From contig JAAEAF010002768.1 in assembly GCA_011037195.1 (NCBI GenBank), positions 1 to 64,000 of the forward strand: a stretch of DNA of 64,000 nucleotides, given 5' to 3'. Positions 1 through 9,439 of this stretch are shown one piece after another. Source of the stretch: Triatoma infestans. Taxonomy: Eukaryota > Arthropoda > Insecta > Hemiptera > Reduviidae. Positions within the stretch are counted from its first letter, which is position 1, and each line of letters opens with the position of its first letter. Made by a program: the position numbers and the translations under genes. The notes beneath the pieces were generated by a model, which saw nothing but the letters and a program-made list of their open reading frames with translations, did not search any database and had not been told where the DNA came from.

Positions 1-310
1 TATAATGGGGTTGATGAGGAGAGAAATTGGGATTGATTAATTAGACGAGATATGAAGACACTGTTATAATATAGCTATAAGCTTACACAAACTACACTGG
101 ACTTGTAATGATTTTTATAGAATAAAGGGTGGGAGTAGAGATATGACAAGATGCGATGTATATGGTTGAATCTGATAGATTGATAGATATATCTCTTACT
201 GGCTTATATACAGGTTCTCCCCACTCTAGCCTGCTTAAGTCAGAGAGTACCAGAGAGAGTCTGTTTTCTCTCGGTCGGGCTTGTGTTCTCTCTCTCTTGC
301 CGTTACACTT
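1..310 (-). mobile_element. Diverged LTR-like family B copy
   Basis: This is a family B unit on the minus strand. It opens with TATAATGG, the reverse complement of the unit's 3' end, and holds the landmarks of better copies in order: CACTGTTATAAT, CTGGACTTGTAATG, a TATATA box and CCCACTCTAGCCTGC. It is more diverged than the copies at 31.3 and 60.3 kb, and its 5' boundary is unclear. A short open frame across it (156-371) has no recognisable protein. The sequence to 380 holds nothing else I can name. Confidence 0.45.
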
Positions 311-399
311 TTCCTTTCAATCCCTTCATTTGCAGTATGTAAAAATATTCAGGGATTTACTTCCGGAATAGTCCACATACACATATAGTTCATCTTCAA

Positions 400-530
400 A
401 ACGCTGAAAACTCGATATGGAAAATTGGACATAATCAACAATATTTTCTCTTACCAGGAGTAAGAGAAAGTATAAAAAAAAAAAAAATTCTCTTTCTCCT
501 AGTAAGAGAAAGTAAAAATCTGTTGTGGAA
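400..530. repeat. Two family A terminal fragments
   Basis: Position 400-475 matches the hairpin end of family A in minus orientation (ACTCGATAT, then GGAGTAAGAGAAAGT). Position 490-517 repeats the hairpin stem CTCCTAGTAAGAGAAAGT. The rest of a family A unit is missing, so these are end scraps or a very eroded copy. Confidence 0.4.
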
Positions 531-539
531 TATAGACGA

Positions 540-952
540 TTTTTATTATATTTTAATTCTCAAATTAAATATACAGGGTTTAAACTAAGGCTTAATTGGG
601 CATAACATTTCAATCAAGTTGAAGTGGGGACTACAATAATTTTTAATTGAATGTAAAACTTATGCAAAGCGCTATTTGTCTCAATCCTTTAGCAAAGCTT
701 CTAACGACAGTTCTTAAAGCCACACTCATATATTCCCCAAATACCACCATAAAATCAAATTTTACCGAAAGTACGTTTTCGGAAATAAATTATAAGTTTA
801 TATTATACACTTAGCCGGTCAATTTTAAACAAAATTAATGTTCCTCTTTTTCACAAAAAAAAAAAAAAAATTCAAAAACTTTGAAACGTATTCTATAAAG
901 TCGTACTTCCGGTTACACCGATTTTCTTCCATCAATGCTTCTAATGTGTTAT
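540..952. other. No gene; weak family A' similarity
   Basis: No coding signal is seen. Short stretches (ACTTCCGGTTACACCGATTT near 905 and TTCTAATGTGTTATTAATGA near 940) recall the A' monomer, so this may be a very old A' copy. Nothing else was recognised. Confidence 0.3.
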
Positions 953-1838
953 TAATGATGGATAAGAATTGTAAGATTCGTTTTTTTTCTTCTTTTTTTT
1001 TTTAAATAAAATAACTTAAATTTTTGCCAATGTTTCGACAAATATATTGTCTTTATCAAGGCATAAAGATATTGTAACGCAACCACTGGAGCCATCTAGG
1101 AGAGAAAGCAGGTACCTCAAATTCTCCTAGTGGCCGTTAGGAAGCGCTGGCGGCGCACTCTAGCTCTTTGTAGAAGAATCAAGGAAGTTCCAAACCATTC
1201 TCCACCGCTATAAATAGTGGGACCACAGAGAGTTCAGAGAGTTTTCCAGTTACAAACAAAGTGTACGTTTGGTATAAAAAGTGAACAATGTGAACTTTTG
1301 TAGTTTAAACTGTGAAGTAATTATTATTAAGTGTTGCATTTTTGTAATTTATTGTGTATAACAATAAATTGGTGTTTTCTTTATTGAAGTTTAGAGTATT
1401 TTATCTATACGAACCCACTTATAACTAGTTGCAGTAGCTAGTTTAGAGGGAAAAACGTTACAATATGTTTAAAAAAAAATCTTCAAAACATGTCAACTTA
1501 AACCTATGTATATTTTAGGAAAAATAAAAAGTTGAGAACACTTCATCAACACCAAAGAGAATAGTGAACAAAAATGTTTCACTGTTCATTTGTTTCATTT
1601 ATTGCCATTTGTTATTCACTAACTATTCTCTGTGGTGTTGAAGTGTTCTCAACTTTTTATTTTTCCTAAAATATATTTAAGATTAAGTTGTCATGTATTG
1701 AAGAATTTTTTTAACATTTCTTATTTTTATGCCTTGATAAAGACAATATATTTGTCGAAACGTTGGCAAAAATTTGTTTTTTTTTTTATTATTTAAAAAA
1801 AAAAGATCGAATCTTACAATCCTTATCCATCATTTAAG
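953..1838. repeat. Long fold-back element X1 with a solo LTR in its left arm
   Basis: The right arm (about 1610-1838) is the reverse complement of the left arm (953-1072 joined to 1467-1580). Shared landmarks are GATGGATAAG, TTTTTGCCAA(T/C)GTTTCGACAA, TTATCAAGGCATAAA and GTTGAGAACACTTCATCAAC. With the LTR removed the arms are about 230 bp with a spacer of about 40 bp. Each arm carries a short hairpin GAC-loop-GTC followed by GAAAC, as in fold-backs X2, Y and Z. No coding sequence is present. It is presumably a non-autonomous palindromic transposon; target duplications were not resolved. Confidence 0.75.
1073..1462 (+). mobile_element. Solo LTR, type C
   Basis: This 390-bp sequence starts TGTAACG and ends CGTTACA and is flanked on both sides by ATAT. 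It carries a TATA box (TATAAATA at 1209) followed by a transcript-start-like region, and AATAAA at 1363, the layout of an LTR with promoter and poly(A) signal. A second copy lies at 62992-63388 in the opposite orientation, also flanked by ATAT. No internal retrotransposon genes lie beside either copy, so both are solo LTRs left by LTR-LTR recombination. The ATAT target is that of insect Gypsy-type elements such as 17.6 and 297; the family assignment is inference. Confidence 0.75.
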
Positions 1839-2126
1839 AAGGAGTCGAGAAGAATCTTCCATATGTGTATTAATATTATGTAGGTGGTAAAACTTTATAT
1901 GATACTGAAGTGGTACTTTAGAGGAAAGCATGACGCTACTGATCCCCCCCTCCCGAGAAGTCCCCCCAAAAAATTCAATTATTGTGGGTTAATGTGATAA
2001 ATATTATAAGAAGTTTAATGAAAATCTTTGGAACAGTTTTCAAGAAAATCATGTAAAACTGAAGAAGAAGAAGAAAAAAAACATTCGGTAAAATATCCGG
2101 TTGATGGATTTTGCCCGAAACCTTAG

Positions 2127-2988
2127 TGTAATGGGTTTCGAATCACCAAAAAAATTCATAGGATCCGAAGAGCGGAGAGTGTCCCCGTTTCGCTGGTACT
2201 AGGTTTCGCGTATTTGGGAGGGCACCACTCTCGCAGGATTACCTGGGCGAGTTAGAGTTTAGGGATATCTTGGGATATTGCAGACTACCGGTAAGCTACC
2301 GGGGGAGATTAATTAAGGGAATATGGGGGGTATCGGGGGGATAAAAGCCACATAGGCTTAGGTCTCACGCCATTAGGCACCCGGAATAATAATAATAATA
2401 AAGAACGGAGAAGCACATTAAATAAATCAAATTTAGTTATTCCCCACTTAGGCCAGACTAGGAAGCGATAGTTCGATTCATCTGTAATGAGACTCGAATC
2501 ATCAAAGATTCATAGGATCCTAAGAGCCGGAGAAGCACATTAAATGAACCAAATTTGTTACACTCCCACCTAGGTCGTACTAGGAAGGGACAATTCTATT
2601 TATCTGTAAATGGGTTCCGAATCATCAAAAAAAATTTATAGGGTCCGAAGAGCGGAGAAGCACATTAAATAAATCAAATTTAGTTACTCCCCACCTAGGA
2701 AGGCCAGACTAGGAAGGGACAGTTCGATTCATATAAATAGAGAGAGAGAGAGAGTAGTACAGTTCAGAACAGTTTTAAAACAGTTTACGACGAGTTTACA
2801 ACCAGTCAGCAACTTTCTCTCATCATTCAGCCAGTCTGTCTCTTTATATATATCTCTCGCTACCAAACTTCTATTGTAAAGTCCTTGCAGTTTGTATTCT
2901 CTTTACACAGTGTTCACCTTATATTCTAGTTTATTTCTTTAAAACCCATGCACTCTAATTCTCTCTCCTTCTCATATACATTATATGA
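2127..2988 (+). mobile_element. LTR-like family B unit with a triplicated 5' region
   Basis: The unit starts TGTAATGGG and ends ACATTATA. The segment CGAATCATC...GGATCCGAAGAGCGGAGAAGCACATTAAAT...AGTTCGATTCAT is present three times (anchors at 2139, 2494 and 2618; period about 122-124 bp once the LINE at 2179-2400 is removed). The third copy runs into a TATA-like CATATAAATAG and the family body (CAGTCAGC, CAGCCAGTCTGTCTCTTTATA, AGTCCTTGCAGTTTG). Each extra copy restarts at TGTAATGAG, the element's own 5' terminus. Structurally this resembles multiplied U3 sequence in an LTR. No open reading frame is present. Confidence 0.65.
2179..2400 (+). mobile_element. 5'-truncated LINE 3' end
   Basis: A 222-bp insertion in the first B repeat. 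It is homologous to the minus-strand LINE at 41602-42430 (shared CGTATTTGGGAGGG, GATAAAAGCCA(C/T)ATAGGCT) and ends in (AAT)n at 2386-2400. The flanks AAGAGCGGAGA (2168-2178) and AAGAACGGAGA (2401-2411) form an 11-bp target duplication with one mismatch. Only the codons beyond the zinc knuckle and the 3' untranslated region remain. Confidence 0.6.
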
Positions 2989-3139
2989 CTGAACGGAATA
3001 CCAAGTTTAAGCTACCTGTGACTTTTCGTTTCTGATATAAAACACAACATACTCATTTCTGGTGAAAACTCAATTTCAAGAATCTAGCACGATCGCAATA
3101 ATTTCTATTACTAGGAGTAAGGGAAAGTTATATATAAGT

Positions 3140-3680
3140 CATAAATGAAACATATGAAAAAATAGCATACTGCTGAAGATGTCAAACTAGCTGAGAGAGT
3201 GGATAATATATATATATATATAAGTTGTAAGTTGTAACTGTAGGCTTGAAAATATCAGGTCAAGCTATGTTCGGGGCGAACATAAAGTTCCCTTCTTGTT
3301 GTGTCCATCAGCGCTACTATAGTCTAACGCACATCACTTAACACCTGGCTGGTTGCTGGAAGTACTAAGAGAAGGTCACTAACACTGGCACAGAGTGTAT
3401 ACTTGCTACCCCAGTTTGGGCCATATCTGCTCCAGTCGGGTTAGTACTCAATGAAATTTTTCAGATAATTCTCTCAAACATTGTCACCACCCATATAATA
3501 CTGAGCATACACCAACTAAACAAGCGCTGTCGTTTGCGCTTTTACATCTATAATAAAGGGTATTCATTCAATTATTCCCCTTACAAATTAGAGTTATTTA
3601 TTTATTTATTTTTTTTTTTTAGTACGATACTTTTGCTAAATAAACATTTTATTTCAGTAGGTTCATTTTTTTTTTTTTTT
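3140..3680. other. No gene recognised
   Basis: A short (TA)n run lies near 3210, followed by about 350 bp of more balanced composition with no repeat of other window sequence that I noticed and no coherent open frame. T-rich tracts at 3600-3685 lead into the next family A copy. Confidence 0.3.
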
Positions 3681-3686
3681 TTTTTT

Positions 3687-3960
3687 ACTTTCTCTTACTC
3701 TTAGTTAAAGAAAGTATTACAATCGTGTCAAATTTTTAAAATTAAGTTTTCATCACCGGAAATACATGTTTTGAGGTCATCTGAGAATGATAAAAATTGT
3801 TTTTTACCGATGGTCTGAGTGTTTAAACAAAATATCTCAAAAAACATAAATATCTCTGCCATCTCTGACACGAAGAATTCAGGCAAAATCCATCAACCGG
3901 AAGTAGTTTATTGAATAGTTTTTTTTTTTTCTGTTTGTCATGATTTTTTTAACGAAACCA
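3687..3960 (+). repeat. Family A fragment
   Basis: It begins with the A hairpin end (ACTTTCTCTTACTC at 3687) and continues through ATCGTGTCAAATTT, TCACCGGAAATA and ATCCATCAACCGGAAGTAG. The copy stops in T/AT-rich sequence and lacks the later monomers and the CACACCAGA end. Confidence 0.55.
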
Positions 3961-4510
3961 AGTTTAAGATAAAGTAAAAAACAGAACAAAATATATTTCT
4001 TCCTGAATAAAGAAAAAAAATAAATAAAACTACTTTTAATACTACTATTTTAAAGATAAACAAGCCTACTTTTGGGAGGTAATTGAAAATTCTGGTAAGT
4101 GCCAGCAACAATAGCAAATCAATTTATAACAACATAAAGTTGGATTTTTTTTTACGGCAACAAGGCGATGTACAATTCAATGATTTTAAGCGGCCTCTAC
4201 ATGGTCAATAATATTGACAATACCTTAGCGTATTGACAACAATATTGAACGTGTAAGGTGAAAAAATTGTATTGACGGTCGGTATTGATGAAATCCGTAT
4301 TTTCTGATTTTCGTGTATCAATACTGAGAATTGGGAGGGGATATTGACAATAATATTGACCGTGTAGGGGCGGCGCCAATATTTCCATCAATACTCAGTT
4401 TAGTAGTTTTATACACCGTTGAAACTAATCTCAACAACAGTGATACAATACCTTACAAAGGTACTTTGGAAAGATTTGTGTATTAAAATAAAACTTCAAT
4501 CATACATTTT

Positions 4511-4911
4511 TACTTCCTCTTACTTCCTAATAAGAGGAAGTATTGTAATCGTGTCAAATTTTCGATATTGAGTTTTCATCGGAAATAACCGTTTTGAGGT
4601 CCCCTGAGTCCAAAAAAGTGGTTTTTAGCAAATGGTCTGTGTGTGTGTCTGTGTGTATTGAACAGCATAGCTCAAAAACGAAAAATCGTAGAAAGTTCAA
4701 ACTTGATATTACGTTTAGGTATCACCATGGGATCTGACGGTGCGTTATGTGTCAATATTCCTCAACCGGAAGTACCACTTTACTAGTTGTTTTTTTTTTT
4801 ACGTTTTTGCGATTTTCTCAAAAATGGCTTCGACGATTTCCTATTAGAATTTGTCAATTATAATTTTGAGAACAGAAATAAGAGAAAGTTGTGTGAGCGT
4901 TTCACACCAGA
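4511..4911 (+). repeat. Short family A copy nested in the PIF/Harbinger element
   Basis: Both ends are present: ACTTCCTCTTACTTCC with the hairpin, and GAGAAAGTTGTGTGAGCGTTTCACACCAGA followed by T's (written here in two parts, with the CACACCAGA end at about 4903-4911). The copy has lost its internal monomers, leaving about 400 bp. It sits in a T-rich site of the Harbinger element, so it is younger than that element. Confidence 0.7.
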
Positions 4912-5013
4912 TTTTTTTAAAGGTGGTTGTAATTTTTTCAAAGTCTTGTAGGACATATATAAAGGTTTCACAGGTTTCTATTACAGCTTTGCTGATAGTT
5001 GTTGGGGACATTA

Positions 5014-5409
5014 TTAGACTGAAAACTTCAAGTCTTCAAAATTTCTTCCTGTGGCCAAGTACCTCAGGGTTAAGGCTAATCTTTCCCTAACACTTATACT
5101 TTCTCTCATATTTCTGTCCTGTCTTTTCAAAAATGGTTCAACCATCTGTAACAGTTTGTTAAAGGTAGGTTCATCCATTCGAAAGTAGTTCTTGAAATCT
5201 TCAACATCGCAGAGGCTGATTTCCTTCAAAAGTACTAAATGAGAATATTCATCTCTCTTCTTCAACCATTCTTTCATCCAGTGTTTGCGTTTCACTTGAC
5301 GAGTAGTGCCAAACGCCAAAATAATAGCTACGCAAGCTTTTGTACGATTATTCATTTTTTGGAAGGAAAAAAAAACAGCAAAAAACCGAGTAAAACCACG
5401 TAGATTCAC
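5014..5409 (-). pseudogene. PIF/Harbinger transposase, N-terminal remnant
   Basis: The 131-residue frame contains the conserved N-terminal block of Harbinger DDE transposases: WMKEWLKKRDEYSH, then a stretch ending in FRMDEPTFNKLL, then RESISVRERLALTLRYLATG. Intact proteins of this family are roughly 350-400 residues, so under a third remains and the DDE catalytic residues are absent. The frame runs off into unrelated sequence after EDLKF. It lies between the element's TIRs in the expected single-gene position and cannot make active enzyme. Confidence 0.75.
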
Positions 5410-5569
5410 TCTCCTAGTGGCAGAAGTAGTAAGTACTGAGCAAAGTTATTGACAATAATATTGATCGTGTAAGGTAATGAAGTATTGAGACCGGTTAGCA
5501 CGAGTATTGATGGTTATATTGTCAATACCAATATTGACAACATTATTGACCGTGTAGGGGCCGCTTTAA

Positions 5570-6200
5570 TGAGAGGAAGTTCCGAATCACTTTCCAAAAT
5601 CGAACTTCCACAAAAAAAGAAAAAAAAAGAAATAGATTTTGGTGTTTTTGATGTTCTGCTACCGGTCAAGCCCAAGAGCCGTCTAAAGTTCATTGTCCGG
5701 TAATGGGTAATGTTGATTGTAACGAGAGAAGATCCCCGGCAATGCACGGAGAAGATTGCATAGAAATTCTATAGTAATGTTTTACATAAATAAATACATA
5801 CATACGTATTATTTATTCAGTAGATGATTCTTAAACATGAAGAAATATGTTGGACACTATTTCTGGCTATGAAAAATGAAATTGAATATCCACCAAGGAG
5901 ATCTCTTTTTGACTTCTATTTTTCTGAATACATAAGAAATGAAATTTTCTTTTTCCCTAAAGATAAAATCTGTAATACTTTTTCAATAATCTAATAAAGT
6001 ATGTTATACTACCTCTTAGGGTTGCTACCGCCTACATTTACATAAATAACTCTTGAGAATTCTTACTTGTTTTTACCAAGGCAATTTTTTTTTTATTTTT
6101 TTTTATTTCGATCGATAAGAAACTCATTTGACAGATTTTTTTCCCTCATATTCTTATCAATGTTTTTCAATGTTTGATATTATACAAAAAAAAAAAAAAA
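5570..6200. other. No gene recognised
   Basis: AT-rich sequence with A- and T-tracts (an A-run at 5612-5630 and a long A-run near 6187-6202). The opposed short frames over the first A-tract are composition artefacts. No repeat family was assigned. Confidence 0.3.
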
Positions 6201-6204
6201 AACT

Positions 6205-6290
6205 TTGGAAATAAACTTGGCTAAAGGAGGTATAATACAAGGTGAAATACTCAGCCCAATATTATTTAATTTTTACATTAGTGACAGTGA
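6205..6290 (+). pseudogene. Reverse transcriptase scrap fused to family A
   Basis: About 28 codons read GGIIQGEILSPILFNFYISD, matching the conserved LINE reverse transcriptase block (G-x-x-Q-G-x-x-L-S-P-x-L-F-N). The open frame then runs into the antisense of a family A end, so the 75-residue frame is a chimera. The scrap is too small to assign a clade. Confidence 0.4.
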
Positions 6291-6985
6291 AGAACATCTC
6301 ACACAAATTTCTCTTACTCCTGTTCTCAAAATTATAATTAACAAATTTTATAATTTGTGTACCAAATTTAATGAAATTCGTCGAAAACTGAAAAAAAACT
6401 GTTCAGTAAAAAGCGCACTTCCCGTTTACTAAATTTCTTAAAACTCGGCGAATTTTGGCCATCTATTTATTTCTAATTGATTTTGTTTGGATGATAGAAT
6501 TGTATAATAATCAACTATGATAGCGGAGAAAAACATAACCCCACCCCTCTCCCAGAAGTCTCCTTAAATGAATTTTCCCAGAGAAATGTTTCAAATAAAA
6601 GTTGTAGCTCTTTGTATGTGTAGTTGATATAACGAAGTTTAAAGAAAATCGTCGGAACCATTTTTGAGAAAATCGCAAAAACATAAAAAAAAAAACAACT
6701 AGTATAGTGGTACTTCCGGTTGAGAAATTTTGACAGATAACGTACTATCAATTCCCATGGTGATACCTAAACGTAATATAAAGTTTCAACTTTCTACGGT
6801 TTTTCGTTTTTGAGCTATGCTGATCACATATACACACACACTCACACACACACAGACCATTTGTTAAAAACCACTTTTTTTGGACTCAAGGGACCTGAAA
6901 ACGGATATTTCCGGTGAAAACTCGATATCGAAAATTTGACACGCTTACAATTCTTCATCTTACTAGGAGTAAGAGAAAGTAAAAA
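6285..6985 (-). repeat. Family A copy, minus orientation
   Basis: It runs from a degraded GTGAAGAACATCTCACAC end through CTCTTACTCCTGTTCTCAA, two ACTTCCGGTT monomer marks, a CACACA microsatellite and GACTCAAGGGACC, to the hairpin end CTAGGAGTAAGAGAAAGT. Short open frames across it (minus 6515-6751 and 6842-7066) recur in other A copies because they share this repeat sequence. They show no protein features beyond low-complexity translation. Confidence 0.7.
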
Positions 6986-7084
6986 ATGATATGTTAATTT
7001 ATACAGATTGTATATTGCAATTGTAAGTGATATGTAGCATAAGATCAATTTATTACAGAAATACATTTTTTTTATTTTTTTATT

Positions 7085-7310
7085 TAAGGTGTGTCAATAT
7101 CTATAGTCGTCATTGGTGCCCGGAGCCTTCTCAATGCACTGCCGGCTTCCGGACAGTGTTTTCTCGTTCTCTTGTTACAGTGTTCGTTCCATCACCGGAC
7201 AGTGAACTGTAGGGGCTCCTAGGAAGAAAAAAAATCTAAGGGCAACACAGCAGGACTTGAACCCTTTCCGTTCTCCTCGTGGGAGTCCAGTGCGCTAATC
7301 CCTTCCCTAC
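7085..7310 (-). mobile_element. tRNA-derived SINE (SINE2), copy 1
   Basis: Read on the minus strand, the head contains an A box TAGCGCACTGG (complement of 7287-7297) and a B box GGTTCAAGTCC (complement of 7253-7263), spaced as in a tRNA. The body follows (CACTGTCC, CCGGCAGTGCATTGAG, CCGGGCACCAATGACGAC), then an A-rich tail facing the T-tract at 7065-7084. Two more copies lie at 17022-17245 and 18912-19888. No tRNA fold is preserved beyond the promoter boxes, so this is a retroposon and not a tRNA gene. Confidence 0.65.
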
Positions 7311-7319
7311 AGTAATACT

Positions 7320-8385
7320 GTTAAGAGAATAAGCTAAACAATCAATGCTAATAAAACAAACATCTTGAAATTCAACAAGGCAAAGACAGTTCTATTGTAA
7401 TCAACAAAATTTGAAAATTATCAACTCTTTCTGTTTTACCTAGGTATGATATTTTTTAAGTCAGATTTATTTAATCAGAACTCACAGGCATTTACTTTCA
7501 AAGCAAATGTTGTAATTTTTTCAGTATTTCAAACAATTGTATAAGAACTTACTTTATTTCGTTTCTATTGTTAGAAAAATATTCTTCCACGGTGTAGACA
7601 TCCGTGTTTCCGGCTCTTAAAGCGGGACAAAAATAATCAACTAAATTTCTGTTAAGATGTTATTATCATCACTTCCCCGAACTACCCAAAGCTTATTTAT
7701 TTAAATTCACTTAGAAATTGGCCAACCAAAAATTCATTATGTAATTCCTTAAGTTGTTTCATAAAATCTTAAACATTATAAGCAAGATTAAGTCTTTCGC
7801 AGCTGTTGTTGTTGTTATTGTTTAATAAATAAATCTTCTAATAATGTAAACTTGTACTGGTTCTAATAATGTAATCTTGAACTGGAAAATAAAAGATAAT
7901 TTAAAAGTAGTTAATTTTGACGTGATGGATTTTCTGAAGATAATTACATCAAAAGAGACGCAATGTTCATCTAATCTTGAAAATATATAAAAAGATCAAC
8001 TAAATCTTCTGATTATAAAATGATAACCTTCTCGTTCAATATTTTTTTTTATTAAAACTTCCTTCAACCTTATTTAATAGTAATCTTCCATAATTAAAAT
8101 TCTTGTCCAACTTCGTTTTATTTGGCATCTATAATATCCTGTTTTTATTATTAAAAAAATTAAATTGAATTCATTGAATGTCCAATGAAATTGGTTATTA
8201 TCAAGGTCCAAGTGCCAATCTGCCAACACAGGCAGGCAGAGAATGATTACATAGCAGAATCGCTAGAAATAATGAACAAACATATACGTATGAGATTTAA
8301 CGTCTCTAATTCCTCAGAACCACCTAAACAAATACCAAGTTTTTCGGAAAAAATTTCACAAATAAAAATAATAGGTTTATATCTG
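7320..8385. other. No gene recognised
   Basis: AT-rich sequence. A short local duplication of a TTCTAATAATGTAA(A/T)CTTG unit lies near 7832-7875. A 69-codon open frame at 8185 shows no family motif. I assign no element. Confidence 0.3.
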
Positions 8386-8389
8386 TACA

Positions 8390-8652
8390 CTTAAATTTTC
8401 CAATTTTAAAGGGAAATCATTGTCGTATTCGAGAAAATTTCAAAAAAACTCAAAACATGTTTTCTGTTACATCGCACTTTCTTCAAATTTGTGGAATTCT
8501 AGCAATGATTCTAATGTATAATAATTAGTATTACATAAGTTTTCAGAACCATATATTTTATTGAAGTAGTACTTTATAGAAAAGCTAAATATTACTGTTC
8601 CTTCCAGAACCCCCCAAAAAAATCAATTTTCTTCGAAAAATATTACAAATTA
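8390..8652 (-). repeat. Family A' fragment
   Basis: Matches A' in minus orientation (TTCTAATGTATAATAATTAG, ATTGAAGTAGTACTTTA, AACCCCCC, AAAAATATTACAAAT). It is cut at its right edge by the B dimer. The A' sequence resumes at about 9238 as AAATAAAAGTGATAAG, matching the uninterrupted sister sequence at 33.53 kb. Confidence 0.5.
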
Positions 8653-9237
8653 TAATGGATATAACCGAAGGAAAGAAAATGGTTTGGTTTGAATGAACAA
8701 AGTATATATGGCTGAACACTGTATAATGTAAAAAGTGACACTGACTGCCTGGACTTTACACTAAAATGGCAACATGACACGTAATGACTGGCGAGTGAAC
8801 TCTGTTGTATATCTATATCCCGTCGCTGTATTTATGCAGTTTCTCCTAACTCTAGTCCGAGAGAGTGGTCCTGTCATTTTTGTCTCTCTTTCTCTGCTAT
8901 GGATCCTCTCTTTGGATCCTATTACATCAAATATAATGGGTATGTATGATGAAGGGGAGAAAATGGTTTGGTTTGAATGAACAAACTAGATATGGCTGAA
9001 CACTGTATAATGTAAAAAATGACACTGACTGCCTGGACTTTACACTAAAATGGTAGATTATGGTAGAGTGGTAAAGGGTAAGGTAAATGACACGTTGTGA
9101 CTGGCTAGTGAACTCTGTTCTATATCTATCTCCCGTCGTTATATTTATGCAGTTTCTCCCACTCTAGTCCGAGAGAGTGGTCCTGTCATTTTTGTCTCTC
9201 TTTCTCTGCTACAGATCCTCTCTTTGGATCCTATTAC
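8653..9237 (-). mobile_element. Tandem dimer of family B LTR-like units
   Basis: Two minus-oriented units (about 8653-8931 and 8932-9237) lie head to tail. Each has TGTAATAGGATCC at its 5' end, a TATAAATA-type box upstream of a conserved body, and CCATTATA at its 3' end. They share long identical stretches, for example around CTGACTGCCTGGACTTTACA. The right unit carries about 25 bp more near 9050-9085. The pair is flanked by AAAT on both sides (8649-8652 and 9238-9241), consistent with one 4-bp target duplication. No internal retrotransposon genes are present. Confidence 0.65.
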
Positions 9238-9252
9238 AAAATAAAAGTGATA

Positions 9253-9420
9253 AGTGTAATAAGATCCGAAGAGAGGGAAACACAAAATTGAGAACCTCAC
9301 TCACTACTAAGGCCAGACTAAAGTGGGAGACTCTGTATATATATATGTGCAGCTAAGTTAGCCCTACAGAAGGACAGTCTTTACAACAGTTTACAACGCG
9401 TCAGCAACCAACTTGCTTAA
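9253..9420 (+). mobile_element. Truncated family B unit
   Basis: It begins TGTAATAAGATCCGAAG and continues through GAGAACCTCACTCACTAC, the TATATATATA box and ACAACGCGTCAGCAACC, then ends abruptly before the LINE remnant. It lies head to head with the dimer on its left. Confidence 0.5.
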
Positions 9421-9439
9421 TATTAATAATTAGCTTGTT

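Larger units (their letters stand above)
1850..3137 (-). repeat. Family A' copy split by a family B insertion
   Basis: Position 1850-2126 reads like the interior of A' in minus orientation (GTGTATTAATATTATGTAGG, GGTACTTTAGAGGAAAGCAT, GATGGATTTTGCCCGAAA). The sequence resumes at about 2989 (AACGGAATACCAAGTTTAAG) and ends in the usual hairpin end GGAGTAAGGGAAAGT near 3130. The 862 bases between are family B, so B is the younger element here. Confidence 0.5.
4189..5565 (-). mobile_element. PIF/Harbinger DNA transposon, deleted copy
   Basis: Terminal inverted repeats AGCGGCCTCTACATGGTCAA (left) and its near reverse complement ending GACCGTGTAGGGGCCGCT (right) are flanked by TTA at 4186-4188 and 5566-5568, the TWA target duplication of PIF/Harbinger. 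A subterminal motif, TTGACAATAATATTGACCGTGTAGG with variants, recurs near 4200, 4235, 4350, 5447 and 5535. Inside are a family A insertion (4511-4911) and the N-terminal part of a Harbinger transposase on the minus strand. The catalytic C-terminal part is missing, so the copy is non-autonomous. 1377 bp including the nested A. Confidence 0.75.

Noticed and set aside
7253..7297. A tRNA gene on the minus strand
   Set aside because: A and B boxes are present, but the acceptor and anticodon stems do not pair, and the sequence recurs with a retroposon body at two other places. It is a SINE head.
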